Source: Alphaproteobacteria bacterium
Lineage (GTDB): Bacteria > Pseudomonadota > Alphaproteobacteria > Micavibrionales > UBA2020
NCBI GenBank assembly: GCA_020853455.1
Contig: JADYYV010000115.1
Location: 1 to 11,415, forward strand
Reading direction: 5' to 3'
Length of the DNA stretch: 11,415 bases
A program made the translations under genes and the position numbers. The notes beneath the pieces were generated by a model. It saw only the letters and a program-made list of their open reading frames with translations. It was not told the origin of the DNA and ran no database searches. Shown here one piece after another: positions 1 to 7,729 of this stretch. The first letter of the stretch is position 1, and each line of letters begins with the position of its first letter.

Positions 1-1752
1 ATTGAATCGACCCGCACGCTGATCAAGAACAAGTTCGGCGACAATTACCTGCCCGAAGCCGCGCGCACGTATAAATCGAAAGTCAAGAACGCGCAGGAAG
101 CGCACGAGGCGATCCGCCCGACCGACCTGTTCCGCACACCGGAAACCGTCGCGCAATATCTCGAAGACGACGAGGCGCGCCTGTATGAACTGATCTGGAA
201 GCGCACCGTCGCCTGCCAGATGGAATCCGCCGTGCTGGACCAAGTGGCCGTGGACATCGCGAATGGCGACGGCAAAGTCGTGCTGCACGCAACCGGATCG
301 ATCATCACCTTCGACGGCTTCCTTAAATTGTATCGCGAAGAGATGGAGGACGAGGAGCGCGACGCGGCGGACGAAGAACGCCGCCTGCCGCACCTGAAGG
401 AAGGCGACGCGCTGAAGCTGGAGGAAGTGAAACCCAACCAGCATTTCACGCAGCCCCCGCCCCGCTTCACCGAGGCAAGCCTTGTGAAGCGTCTGGAAGA
501 ACTCGGCATCGGCCGCCCCTCCACCTACGCCTCCATCCTGCAGGTGTTGCAGGACCGCGACTACGTGAAGCTCGACAACCGCCGCTTTATCCCCGAAAGC
601 CGCGGGCGTATCGTCACAACCTTCCTGATCAACTTCTTCAAGAAGTACGTGGAATACAACTTTACCGCCAACCTCGAAGAACAGCTCGACAGCATTTCGG
701 CGGGCGATATCGCGTGGAAAAAAGTGTTGCGCGAATTCTGGGATTCGTTCAGCGAAGCGGTCGGCAAAACGACCGACCTTAAAATTTCCGACGTCATCAC
801 GGCGCTGGAACAGGATCTTGAACCCATCCTGTTCCCCGACCGCGGCCCCAACGCCCGCGTCTGCCCGCAATGCAAGGAAGGCAACCTGTCGCTGAAGCTC
901 GGCAAGTTCGGCGCTTTCGTCGGCTGCTCGCGCTATCCGGATTGCCGCTACACGCGCCCCGTCTTGTCCGCAGGACAGGGCGACGGCGATTCCGCGCCCG
1001 AAGGTTTCGCGCCGAAGCTGATCGGCGACGATCCCGCAACCGGCATGCCGATCACCCTGCGGTTCGGCCCTTACGGCCCCTATATCCAGTTGGGACCAGC
1101 AGAGAATGGCGCGACGGTGGCAACACCCGCCCCTGCGCCGGAGCCGGAACCCGAGCCGGTCAAAGAAGTGAAAAAAGGCAAAGGCAAGAAAGCCGCAGCG
1201 CCTAAAAAACCGAAAAAGCCGGTGGTCGCAAAACCCAAGCGTTCCCCCGTGCCGAAAAACATGGATGCGCAGTCGATCGATCTTCCGAAGGCGTTGGGGC
1301 TGTTGTCCCTGCCGCGCGAAGTGGGGCTGCATCCCGAAACCAAGGAAGTCATCAAGGCCGGCATCGGCCGCTTTGGCCCCTTCCTTGTACATCAGGGCAA
1401 GTTCAAGTCGATCCCGGCGGATGATCCCGACGGTGTATTGACGATCGGGCTGAACCGCGCCGTCGATCTTCTGGCCCAGCAGGGCAAGGGTCGCGCAGGC
1501 GGCGGTTTCGGCACGCTGAAAGAACTTGGCGCGCATCCCGAAGACGGCAAGCCCGTCAATATCAGCAAGGGCCGCTTTGGCCCCTATATCCGCCACGGCG
1601 GCGTCAATGCGACGATCCCGAAAAGCGTGCCCGTCGAAGAAGTGACGCTCGCGCAGGCCATCGAGTGGCTGTCCGCCAAAAAAGGCGGCGGCGGCGCGAC
1701 AAAAGCCAAAGCTAAACCAAAAGCAAAAACCAAAAAGGCAAAAGAAGCTTGA
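1..1752 (+). CDS. topA: DNA topoisomerase I (type IA), 3' part; 5' end outside window
   Basis: Type IA topoisomerase that relaxes negatively supercoiled DNA by passing one strand through a transient 5'-phosphotyrosine break. The frame is open from base 1, giving a 583-residue C-terminal fragment. It carries the family signature AQEAHEAIRPT (fragment residues 31-41) and GIGRPSTYASI (from about 169). The catalytic tyrosine of the ITYMRTDS-type motif should lie just upstream of base 1, so it is not visible. After the core comes one C4 zinc-ribbon (C288, C291, C309, C315). Three glycine-rich C-terminal repeats follow, of the form GRFGPY/F, near residues 354, 456 and 524. A Pro/Glu/Lys/Ala-rich linker (about 375-420) separates repeats 1 and 2, and the tail is Lys/Ala-rich. 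The C-terminal repeats and basic tail are typical of alphaproteobacterial TopA and probably bind DNA. The stop codon overlaps the proposed rnr start, which suggests co-transcription and translational coupling. Confidence 0.97.
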   Translation: MESTRTLIKNKFGDNYLPEAARTYKSKVKNAQEAHEAIRPTDLFRTPETVAQYLEDDEARLYELIWKRTVACQMESAVLDQVAVDIANGDGKVVLHATGSIITFDGFLKLYREEMEDEERDAADEERRLPHLKEGDALKLEEVKPNQHFTQPPPRFTEASLVKRLEELGIGRPSTYASILQVLQDRDYVKLDNRRFIPESRGRIVTTFLINFFKKYVEYNFTANLEEQLDSISAGDIAWKKVLREFWDSFSEAVGKTTDLKISDVITALEQDLEPILFPDRGPNARVCPQCKEGNLSLKLGKFGAFVGCSRYPDCRYTRPVLSAGQGDGDSAPEGFAPKLIGDDPATGMPITLRFGPYGPYIQLGPAENGATVATPAPAPEPEPEPVKEVKKGKGKKAAAPKKPKKPVVAKPKRSPVPKNMDAQSIDLPKALGLLSLPREVGLHPETKEVIKAGIGRFGPFLVHQGKFKSIPADDPDGVLTIGLNRAVDLLAQQGKGRAGGGFGTLKELGAHPEDGKPVNISKGRFGPYIRHGGVNATIPKSVPVEEVTLAQAIEWLSAKKGGGGATKAKAKPKAKTKKAKEA

Positions 1753-4142
1753 ATAAGAAAAAAGACAATAACGGAACCACCAGAAACAATAACCCGAACC
1801 ATCCCGGCAAAAGAAATCGGCCGGACACAAAAAGCCGGAAGCCGAAAAGCCCGATGACGGGCGGCGCTTCCGGCACCCTGCCCAGCAAGGAACATCTGCA
1901 AAAACTGCTCGCCGAAAGCGACGGCCCGCTCAATAAACGCGAGCTGGCGCGCATCCTGAATTTGAAGGGTCAGGACCGCATGCATCTGCGCCGCATGCTG
2001 AAGGACCTGACCGACGAAGGCGGGCTTGAAAAAGACAACCGCCGCGCCTATCGCCCCGCCAACGCCCTGCCCGACCGGCTGATGATCGAAATCACCGGCA
2101 TCGACTTGGACGGCGAACTGCGCGCGAAACCCGCCGAGTGGACAGCCCCCGCCGCGCCGCCCCCCATCTATGTGATGGACGTGAAGCGCGAAGGCGGCGA
2201 TTACAAGCCGGGCGACCGCGTGCTGGCGCGCATCCGCCGCACGAACGAAACGGAATACGAAGCGCGCGTCATCAAGACGCTGGAGAAGGAAGACAACGCG
2301 CAAGTCGTCGGCACCTTCAAGGCGTACAAGGACGGCGGCCATGTCTACCCGACCGACAAGAAGAACAAGGAAGAATATTTTATTCCGCCCGAATACCGCG
2401 GCGATTATAAAGACGGCGACCTGGTGATTGCCGAACCGCTGATCGGCCCGAACCCGTTCGGCAGGTCCAAAAACCCCGCGAAAATCGTGCAGTTCCTTGG
2501 CCACAAGGACGATGTGCGGCTGATCAGCCTGATCGCCATCCATTCGCACGGCATCCCCACCGTGTTTACTAAAAAGACACTGGAGGAAGCGGCGAAGCTG
2601 AAAGAACCGACGCTGGAAGAAGGCCGCACAGATTTGCGCCACATTCCGCTTGTCACCATCGACGGCAGCGATGCCCGCGATTTCGACGACGCCGTATTTG
2701 CCGAACCCGATCCCGACCATCCGGGCGGCTGGCATTTGATCGTCGCGATCGCCGATGTGTCGTATTACGTGCGCCCCGGATCGGCGCTGGATAAAGACGC
2801 GTTCGAGCGCGGGAATTCGACCTATTTCGCCGACCGCGTCGTGCCGATGCTGCCGGAAGAATTGTCGAACGACCTGTGTTCGCTGCGCCCGCATGTGAAC
2901 CGCGCCTGTCTCGCTGTGCATATGCGCATCGACAAGGACGCGCGCCTGACCAGCTGGAAATTCGTGCGCGGATTGATGAAATCAGCCGCGCGCCTGACCT
3001 ATGAACAGGTGCAGGCCGCCCATGACGGCAATCCGGACGATACGACCGGCCCGTTGATGGACAAGGTGATCAAGCCGCTTTATCAGGCCTACAGCCTGTT
3101 GAAACATGCCCGCGAACAACGCGGCGCGCTGGAACTGGATTTGCCGGAGCGCAAGGCGCTGATCGACGCGAAGGGTTTCCTGACCGCCGTCGTGCCGCGC
3201 GAACGCGTGGCCGCGCACCAGTTGATCGAGGAATTCATGATCCTTGCCAACGTCGCGGCGGCGGAGGCGCTGGAGAAGAAAAACGCGCCCTGCGTCTACC
3301 GCGTCCATGACCGCCCCGCCTATGACCGGCTGGAGGCGACGCGCGAATTCCTGAAGGAAATGGGCTATTCGCTGCCCAAATCCGACCAGTTGCAACCCAA
3401 GGCGCTGAACCACATCCTGAAACTGTCGGCGGAAAAAGAAGACAAGCAGCTGGTCCATATGATGCTGCTGCGCACGCAAAGCGCCGCGGTCTACAGCCCC
3501 GATAACCTCGGCCATTTCGGCCTTGCGCTGGAACGCTATGCCCACTTCACCTCGCCGATCCGCCGTTACGCGGATTTGCTGGTCCACCGCTCGCTCGTGC
3601 GCGCCTATGGCTTCGGCGCGGGCGGCATGACGGATGACGAGGCGGGCGATCTGCATGCGGCGGCGGAACATATTTCGCTCACCGAGCGCCGGTCGATGGT
3701 GGCGGAGCGCGACGTGATGGACCGATTCACCGCGCAGTTCCTGTCGAAAAACATCGGCCGCGAATTCAAGGGGCGCGTGAACAGCGTGACCCATTTCGGC
3801 ATCTTCGTGCAGCTGGATGAAACCGGCGCGGACGGCATCGTGCCGATGAGCCACCTGCCGCGCGATTTTTATGTGCATGACGAAAAACGCCACGCGCTGG
3901 TCGGCAAGAACACCGGCCGCAGTTTCCGCCTGACCGATCCCGTGATCGTGCGCCTGATCGAGGCGGATCCCTTGCGCGGATCGACCGTGTTCGAGGTCAT
4001 CGACGGCGGCGAAACCGGCGGCACCGGCAGCCGTCCCGCACATGGGCGCAACCGCGGGCAAAACTACCGCAATCACGAAAAGCGCCGTGACGGCGGAAGC
4101 CGCGGCGGTAAAAAAGGCGGCGGCAAGAAACGCCGTCGCTGA
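1749..4142 (+). CDS. rnr: Ribonuclease R (3'-5' exoribonuclease, RNB family)
   Basis: Processive hydrolytic 3'-5' exoribonuclease that degrades structured RNA and takes part in mRNA, rRNA and tmRNA-linked decay. The 797-residue product has an N-terminal winged-helix region (about 45-105) and cold-shock/OB domains (about 110-250). The RNB catalytic domain carries IDGSDARDFDDA; D305, D311, D313 and D314 match the four metal-binding aspartates of the family. HFTSPIRRYADLLVHR follows at 599-614. An S1 domain (about 672-747) and a Gly/Lys/Arg-rich tail (753-797) end the protein. The start chosen is TTG at 1749, inside the topA stop (TTGA overlap). It adds an Asn/Lys-rich leader with no recognised domain. 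An in-frame ATG at 1854 (residue 36) just before the winged helix is a real alternative, and neither start has a strong Shine-Dalgarno. topA-rnr adjacency is common in alphaproteobacteria. The stop directly abuts the stop of the opposing GGDEF gene. Confidence 0.96.
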   Translation: MNKKKDNNGTTRNNNPNHPGKRNRPDTKSRKPKSPMTGGASGTLPSKEHLQKLLAESDGPLNKRELARILNLKGQDRMHLRRMLKDLTDEGGLEKDNRRAYRPANALPDRLMIEITGIDLDGELRAKPAEWTAPAAPPPIYVMDVKREGGDYKPGDRVLARIRRTNETEYEARVIKTLEKEDNAQVVGTFKAYKDGGHVYPTDKKNKEEYFIPPEYRGDYKDGDLVIAEPLIGPNPFGRSKNPAKIVQFLGHKDDVRLISLIAIHSHGIPTVFTKKTLEEAAKLKEPTLEEGRTDLRHIPLVTIDGSDARDFDDAVFAEPDPDHPGGWHLIVAIADVSYYVRPGSALDKDAFERGNSTYFADRVVPMLPEELSNDLCSLRPHVNRACLAVHMRIDKDARLTSWKFVRGLMKSAARLTYEQVQAAHDGNPDDTTGPLMDKVIKPLYQAYSLLKHAREQRGALELDLPERKALIDAKGFLTAVVPRERVAAHQLIEEFMILANVAAAEALEKKNAPCVYRVHDRPAYDRLEATREFLKEMGYSLPKSDQLQPKALNHILKLSAEKEDKQLVHMMLLRTQSAAVYSPDNLGHFGLALERYAHFTSPIRRYADLLVHRSLVRAYGFGAGGMTDDEAGDLHAAAEHISLTERRSMVAERDVMDRFTAQFLSKNIGREFKGRVNSVTHFGIFVQLDETGADGIVPMSHLPRDFYVHDEKRHALVGKNTGRSFRLTDPVIVRLIEADPLRGSTVFEVIDGGETGGTGSRPAHGRNRGQNYRNHEKRRDGGSRGGKKGGGKKRRR
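4110..4135 (-). terminator. Possible intrinsic terminator of the GGDEF gene, inside the rnr 3' end
   Basis: Read on the minus strand just past the GGDEF stop codon: stem CGGCG, 8-base loop, CGCCG, then CC and six T. The stem is only 5 bp. It lies wholly within codons for the Gly/Lys-rich RNase R tail, so the same bases may serve as both protein tail and terminator. Confidence 0.4.
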
Positions 4143-5273
4143 TCAGTCCTTAATGGTGGAATCCGTCAGCGCGACGGCCGGCGCCGCCTGCAGCGTTGCC
4201 ATCATGGCTTCGGGATGCTCGGCCGCCGTGACGCGGTTGCGGCCGGTTTTCTTGGATTTATAAAGCGCTTCGTCCGCGCGTTCGATCACGCGGGAAATGC
4301 TTTCGCCCGGCAGGTATTCGGCAACGCCCATCGACAGCGTGATGCGGCCGAGGTTTTCATTGCTGGTCTTGTTGACGACTTCTTTCGTTTCGACCGATCT
4401 GCGCAGCATCTCGCCGACCTTCATGCCGGCAGACAGCGGCGTTTCCGGCAGCAGCACCGAAAATTCCTCGCCGCCATAACGCGCGACCAGGTCGCGGCCC
4501 TTGACGTTATCGACCAGCGTGCGCGCGACCAGTTTCAAGACCTGGTCGCCGACCTGGTGGCCATAGGTGTCGTTGAATTTCTTGAAAAAGTCGATATCGA
4601 TCATGATGAGAACCATCGGCGTCGCATTCGCCGTCGATTCCTCGATCATGTCGAGAATATGCTTGTCGAAGGCCTTGCGGTTCGCGACGCCCGTGAGGCC
4701 GTCGGTGAGCGCCTCGCGCTTGACGCTGTCGAGGTTTTTCTTGAGCTCGGAAACCTGCTCCGACGACGTCTCCAGCTTGCTTTCCAGCTCATGGTTTTTC
4801 TCCACCATGACCTTGGTTTCCTGCAGGATGCCGCTCACGACCGCGCCCAGATCCTCGATGCTGCGCGCTTTCGCGATTTTCTGGCTGACATCGCCCAGGT
4901 TTTCGCCGTATTCGACGGTCGCGTCCTGCACCGTGCCCATCATGCTGGCAAGTTCGGTGATGGCCTGCTGCACCTGGTCGCTGACCTTGCGCACGGCGTC
5001 GTCGCGAGCGCCCGGGCCCAGGTAGCGCTTGTAAATCTTGTGGCAGGTGTTTTCGTCGAACACGCCCGTATAACTGTCAACGGCGCGCGTAATTTCGGGG
5101 TCGCCCTCGTAATAGCGGTACCACAGCTCATACAGCGGCGGGATCGGCTTCAGGTTCAGGCTTTCCAGCTTCTCCAGCGCGGAAATGGCGATGCCCTGCG
5201 CGCGCTCCAGGCTGTCTGGCGGCGTCGGCGCTTTGTGCGGCATCTCTTGCTTGCTGTCTTTTTTGGAAGCCAA
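4143..5273 (-). CDS. Coiled-coil GGDEF diguanylate cyclase
   Basis: Predicted cytosolic enzyme that condenses two GTP into cyclic di-GMP; no signal peptide or membrane segment is visible. Of 376 residues, about 20-90 form an N-terminal helical domain with the pattern PPLYELWYRYYEGDPE. I recall this pattern from other alphaproteobacterial GGDEF proteins but cannot name it. A long helical, heptad-rich region (about 92-187) follows and probably drives dimerisation. The GGDEF domain starts at DGLTGVANR (191-199). It has metal aspartates in MIDIDFFKKFNDTYGH (D226/D228) and an intact active-site loop GGEEF (267-271). The usual inhibitory RxxD five residues before the loop is KGRD (258-261) here, so product inhibition may be altered. 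The start chosen is TTG at 5273, with AAAGG about 12 bases upstream. An ATG at codon 11 (5243) is an alternative. Transcription may begin in 5274-5388 or continue from the LOG-family gene upstream. Target and input signal are unknown. Confidence 0.93.
   Translation of the reverse strand: MASKKDSKQEMPHKAPTPPDSLERAQGIAISALEKLESLNLKPIPPLYELWYRYYEGDPEITRAVDSYTGVFDENTCHKIYKRYLGPGARDDAVRKVSDQVQQAITELASMMGTVQDATVEYGENLGDVSQKIAKARSIEDLGAVVSGILQETKVMVEKNHELESKLETSSEQVSELKKNLDSVKREALTDGLTGVANRKAFDKHILDMIEESTANATPMVLIMIDIDFFKKFNDTYGHQVGDQVLKLVARTLVDNVKGRDLVARYGGEEFSVLLPETPLSAGMKVGEMLRRSVETKEVVNKTSNENLGRITLSMGVAEYLPGESISRVIERADEALYKSKKTGRNRVTAAEHPEAMMATLQAAPAVALTDSTIKD
4220..4250 (+). terminator. Possible intrinsic terminator of the topA-rnr operon, inside the GGDEF gene
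   Basis: About 78 bases after the rnr stop there is a perfect 7-bp inverted repeat, CGGCCGC / GCGGCCG, with a 12-base loop. It is followed by G and TTTTCTT. It lies in codons for the conserved C-terminal GRNRV segment of the cyclase. The large loop and interrupted T-run keep confidence moderate. Confidence 0.38.
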
Positions 5274-5388
5274 AGTGGTGGGTTGCCTTTGAGGTGTAGC
5301 CGATATTAACTCTCATTCTAAACGTAAAATTACCAAGAAAACCTTTATTTTCTGCGCCATCCGAATTTCAATTCCGGAAAATAAAAAC
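5274..5388 (-). promoter_or_regulatory. AT-rich spacer between the LOG-family and GGDEF genes with a 9-bp inverted repeat
   Basis: This 115-base spacer is much more AT-rich than its surroundings. Next to the LOG-family stop, TTTATTTTC (5344-5352) pairs perfectly with GAAAATAAA (5377-5385). Between the arms, CCGAATT and AATTCCGG could form an inner hairpin with one bulged base. The remainder (5280-5340) has AT-rich hexamers such as TAGAAT on the minus strand that could be a -10 for the cyclase, but I see no convincing -35. It could be a weak terminator, a protein-binding site or a promoter. Confidence 0.3.
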
Positions 5389-5970
5389 TCAGAGCTTTGC
5401 ACTCGCGACACCCGGTAACGACAGCTGGTCCGCCAGCGCCCCGCCGACATCTTCGGGCGCCGCCACGACGCGGAACAGGCCGCGATGCCAGCCTTGCGAA
5501 AAGCCCTTGCCGATCATGTGGTCGATGGTCGCCAGCAACGGGTCGTAAAAGCCGGAAACATTCACAAAAACGACTGGTTTTGCGTGCAAACCGCAGTATT
5601 TCCACGTTAAAACCTCGAAAGCCTCGTCCAAAGTGCCGAAACCACCCGGTAAAATGACAAAACCGTCGGATTTTTCGACCATCATGCGTTTTCTGGTGTG
5701 AAAACTGTCCACAATATGCATTTCGGTGACGTCTTTGTTCAGGATTTCCTTTTCCTGCACATGGTCGGGAATAATGCCCACCACCTGCCCGCCGCCGTCA
5801 AAGCAGGCCTTGGCGACAAGGCCCATCAGCCCCGCCTTGCCGCCGCCATAAACAAGACGGATGCCGGCATGGGCCAGCAGGCCGCCCCGCTTGGTGGCCG
5901 CTTCCTTGAAAACGGGATCGACGTTTTCCGCCGTGCCGCAATACACAGAAACTGATTTGATCATCGTCAT
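5389..5970 (-). CDS. LOG-family nucleotide 5'-monophosphate phosphoribohydrolase (TIGR00730-type Rossmann fold)
   Basis: Member of the 'lysine decarboxylase-like' LOG family. Characterised members hydrolyse the N-glycosidic bond of nucleoside or cytokinin 5'-monophosphates, releasing base and ribose 5-phosphate. The bacterial substrate here is unknown. With the start at 5970 the protein has 193 residues, the usual family size. Motifs are YCGT at the first strand (10-13), the nucleotide-binding loop YGGGKAGLMG (41-50), RKRMM (93-97) and the hallmark PGGFGTLDE (108-116), with the catalytic Arg and Glu in the last two. The open frame runs further upstream to 6141, but those residues do not match the family and overlap the psd start, so I exclude them. 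ATG at 5964 is an equally possible start, and no strong ribosome binding site distinguishes the two. The gene is divergent from psd and lies upstream of the cyclase on the same strand. Confidence 0.93.
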   Translation of the reverse strand: MTMIKSVSVYCGTAENVDPVFKEAATKRGGLLAHAGIRLVYGGGKAGLMGLVAKACFDGGGQVVGIIPDHVQEKEILNKDVTEMHIVDSFHTRKRMMVEKSDGFVILPGGFGTLDEAFEVLTWKYCGLHAKPVVFVNVSGFYDPLLATIDHMIGKGFSQGWHRGLFRVVAAPEDVGGALADQLSLPGVASAKL

Positions 5971-6115
5971 GCTGGCACGATAGAAAGAAAGCCTGCCGCC
6001 TGTCCACCCCATTCGCTGCGCGTTATGTGAATTAAATAATACTTGTTTCCAAATCATTCCGCAGCACAATACGCCCCTGTCGTCCGCTGACGGGCAATAT
6101 CTATAAGGAAATAAA
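5971..6115. promoter_or_regulatory. Divergent intergenic region between the LOG-family gene and psd
   Basis: These 145 bases must hold the promoters of both divergent genes. An AT-rich core lies at about 6025-6060 (containing GAATTAAATAATAC), but I cannot place a confident -35/-10 pair on either strand. A strong Shine-Dalgarno, AAGGA (6105-6109), lies six bases before the psd ATG and fixes that start. I see no riboswitch-like structure and no RNA gene. Confidence 0.45.
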
Positions 6116-6880
6116 ATGACCGACCTGCTGCCGCTGATCAAAAAAGTCCTGTTCGTGCCGATCCATCCGGCGGGCTATCCGTTTATCGGGATTTTCGCCG
6201 TTGTGTCCTTGCTGCTGGCGATGGTGTGGGCGCCGTTCGGTTTCGTCGGCCTCGTGCTGACGCTGTGGTGCGTTTATTTCTTCCGCAACCCGCTGCGCTA
6301 TACGCCCGTGCGCGAAGGCCTGATCATTTCCCCCGGCGACGGCATCGTGAGCCTGATCCAGGACGTACCCCTGCCGCCCGAGCTGGACGACGTGAAGGCG
6401 CAAAGCGGCCAGGTGACCGGCGACGCGCTGCTGGACGCCGCCACCACGACGCGCGTGAGCGTGTTCCTGAACGTGTTCGACGTGCATGTGAACCGCTCCC
6501 CCGCCGATGGCGAAGTGCGCAAGGTTGTCTATCACCCCGGCAAGTTCCTCTCCGCCGACCTCGACAAGGCGAGCATTGAAAACGAACGCTCGACCGTTTT
6601 GCTGAAGATGAAAGATTATCCGTCGTCGATCGTGTTTGTGCAGATCGCGGGTTTCGTTGCGCGCCGTATCATCAATAAATCGGTCGCGGGCCAGCAAATG
6701 CGCGCGGGCGATATTTACGGGTTGATCCGCTTCGGCAGCCGCGTCGATATCTACCTGCCGCCGGGCGTTGCCCCGCTCGTCAGCGTCGGCCAGCGCATGG
6801 TCGGCGGCGAAAGCGTGATCGCCGATGTGCATGCGAAAGAACAGCCCCGCATCGCGGAATGCCGCAACCCCGCCGCATAA
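6116..6880 (+). CDS. psd: Phosphatidylserine decarboxylase proenzyme
   Basis: Converts phosphatidylserine to phosphatidylethanolamine at the inner membrane. The 254-residue proenzyme cleaves itself at a Gly-Ser bond, turning the serine into a pyruvoyl cofactor. The N-terminus has hydrophobic stretches (about 19-55) that anchor it to the membrane. The family motifs SPGDG (72-76) and FDVHVNRSP (121-129) supply the expected Asp75 and His124 for self-cleavage. The processing site is RFGSRVD (205-211), so Gly207-Ser208 would be cut into a large beta chain and a small alpha chain of about 47 residues. The FGS form rather than LGST marks the shorter Psd type common in alphaproteobacteria. The start is supported by AAGGA at 6105-6109. 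pssA, which makes its substrate, follows after an 11-base gap. Confidence 0.96.
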   Translation: MTDLLPLIKKVLFVPIHPAGYPFIGIFAVVSLLLAMVWAPFGFVGLVLTLWCVYFFRNPLRYTPVREGLIISPGDGIVSLIQDVPLPPELDDVKAQSGQVTGDALLDAATTTRVSVFLNVFDVHVNRSPADGEVRKVVYHPGKFLSADLDKASIENERSTVLLKMKDYPSSIVFVQIAGFVARRIINKSVAGQQMRAGDIYGLIRFGSRVDIYLPPGVAPLVSVGQRMVGGESVIADVHAKEQPRIAECRNPAA

Positions 6881-6891
6881 AGGCCCAAAAC

Positions 6892-7710
6892 ATGGAAAAG
6901 CACGCCCGTCCCAAAAAACTGCCGCTGCATAAAATGATCCCGAACATCCTGACGCTGGCCGCGATGGGCTGCGGCATGACGTCGATCAAGTTTGCGATTG
7001 CGGAGAAATGGGAAATGGCGGTGCTGGCGATCGTCGTCGCGGCCTTCATGGACGCGTTCGACGGCGCGGCGGCGCGCCTTTTGAAGGCGCAGAGCAGGCT
7101 GGGCGCGGAGCTGGACAGTTTTTCCGATTTCGTGAATTTCGGCGTCGCGCCCGCGATCATCGTCTATCTGTGGACGCTCGACAACCTGGCGCGCTGGGGC
7201 TGGCCGGTGGCGCTGGTTTTCGCGATGGCGGTCGCGCTGCGGCTTGCGAAATTCAACATCCTGTCGGACGACAAGGACCCCAACGATCCGCTGTCGAAAT
7301 ATTTCATCGGTGTGCCGTCTCCGCTGGGCGCGGGACTTGCGATCTTTCCGATGATCATCGGTTTCCTGGCCGACAAGCGCAACGATTTCGAATCCGCCGC
7401 CCTGCATTACCTGCGCGACCCGCAGCTGATCGGGCTGTGGCTGCTGGTGGTCGCCGGCATGATGGTGAGCAATTTCCCGACGCTGTCGAGCAAGCAGATC
7501 CGCATTCCTGTGCGCATGAAGATGCCGCTTCTGGCGTTCTGCGGCGTGTTCATCGCCTGCCTGATCAACGAACCGTGGCCGACGCTGACGGCGATGGCGA
7601 TCGTGTACCTGATTTCGCTGCCGTTCGGCATCGCGCATTACAACCGCAAGGCGCGGTCGCTCGCCAAGGGCGAGAAAGACACCGACCATGAAGATGGCGA
7701 CGACGACTAA
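6892..7710 (+). CDS. pssA: CDP-diacylglycerol--serine O-phosphatidyltransferase
   Basis: Membrane enzyme that joins serine to CDP-diacylglycerol, giving phosphatidylserine, the substrate of the preceding psd product. The 272-residue protein contains the complete CDP-alcohol phosphatidyltransferase signature DG-x2-AR-x8-G-x3-D-x3-D: D57, G58, A61, R62, G71, D75 and D79. Several hydrophobic segments (for example 43-54, 83-95, 101-112, 145-158, 180-193, 208-240) fit the multi-pass fold. The C-terminal tail is short and Asp/Glu-rich. I chose ATG at 6892 because AAAGG (6879-6883), overlapping the psd stop, lies eight bases before it. An ATG at 6859 would overlap psd by 22 bases and has no such site. 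The gene is very probably co-transcribed with psd. Confidence 0.95.
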   Translation: MEKHARPKKLPLHKMIPNILTLAAMGCGMTSIKFAIAEKWEMAVLAIVVAAFMDAFDGAAARLLKAQSRLGAELDSFSDFVNFGVAPAIIVYLWTLDNLARWGWPVALVFAMAVALRLAKFNILSDDKDPNDPLSKYFIGVPSPLGAGLAIFPMIIGFLADKRNDFESAALHYLRDPQLIGLWLLVVAGMMVSNFPTLSSKQIRIPVRMKMPLLAFCGVFIACLINEPWPTLTAMAIVYLISLPFGIAHYNRKARSLAKGEKDTDHEDGDDD

Positions 7711-7729
7711 CCGCTGACCGTTATAGTTA

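Noticed and set aside
1584..2921. 445-codon open frame on the minus strand opposite topA/rnr
   Set aside because: It lies antisense to two clear genes. Its Arg/His/Ala/Val-rich composition is typical of a GC-rich shadow frame, and no domain is recognisable.
2982..4076. 364-codon open frame on the minus strand opposite rnr
   Set aside because: Shadow of the RNase R catalytic domain; low-information composition and no ribosome binding site.
4215..5309. 364-codon open frame on the plus strand opposite the GGDEF gene
   Set aside because: Shadow frame; the minus strand encodes intact GGDEF motifs, and this frame is repetitive in Phe, Arg, His, Leu and Val.
5971..6141. 57-residue N-terminal extension of the LOG-family protein
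   Set aside because: The extension runs across the divergent promoter region into psd and shows no family similarity; the family fold begins at the Met at 5970 or 5964.
6859..6891. Upstream ATG of pssA at 6859
   Set aside because: It would overlap psd by 22 bases without a Shine-Dalgarno; the ATG at 6892 has AAAGG at ideal spacing.
6751..7689. 312-codon open frame on the minus strand opposite psd/pssA
   Set aside because: Antisense to the complete CDP-alcohol phosphatidyltransferase motif; Arg/His/Gln-rich shadow.
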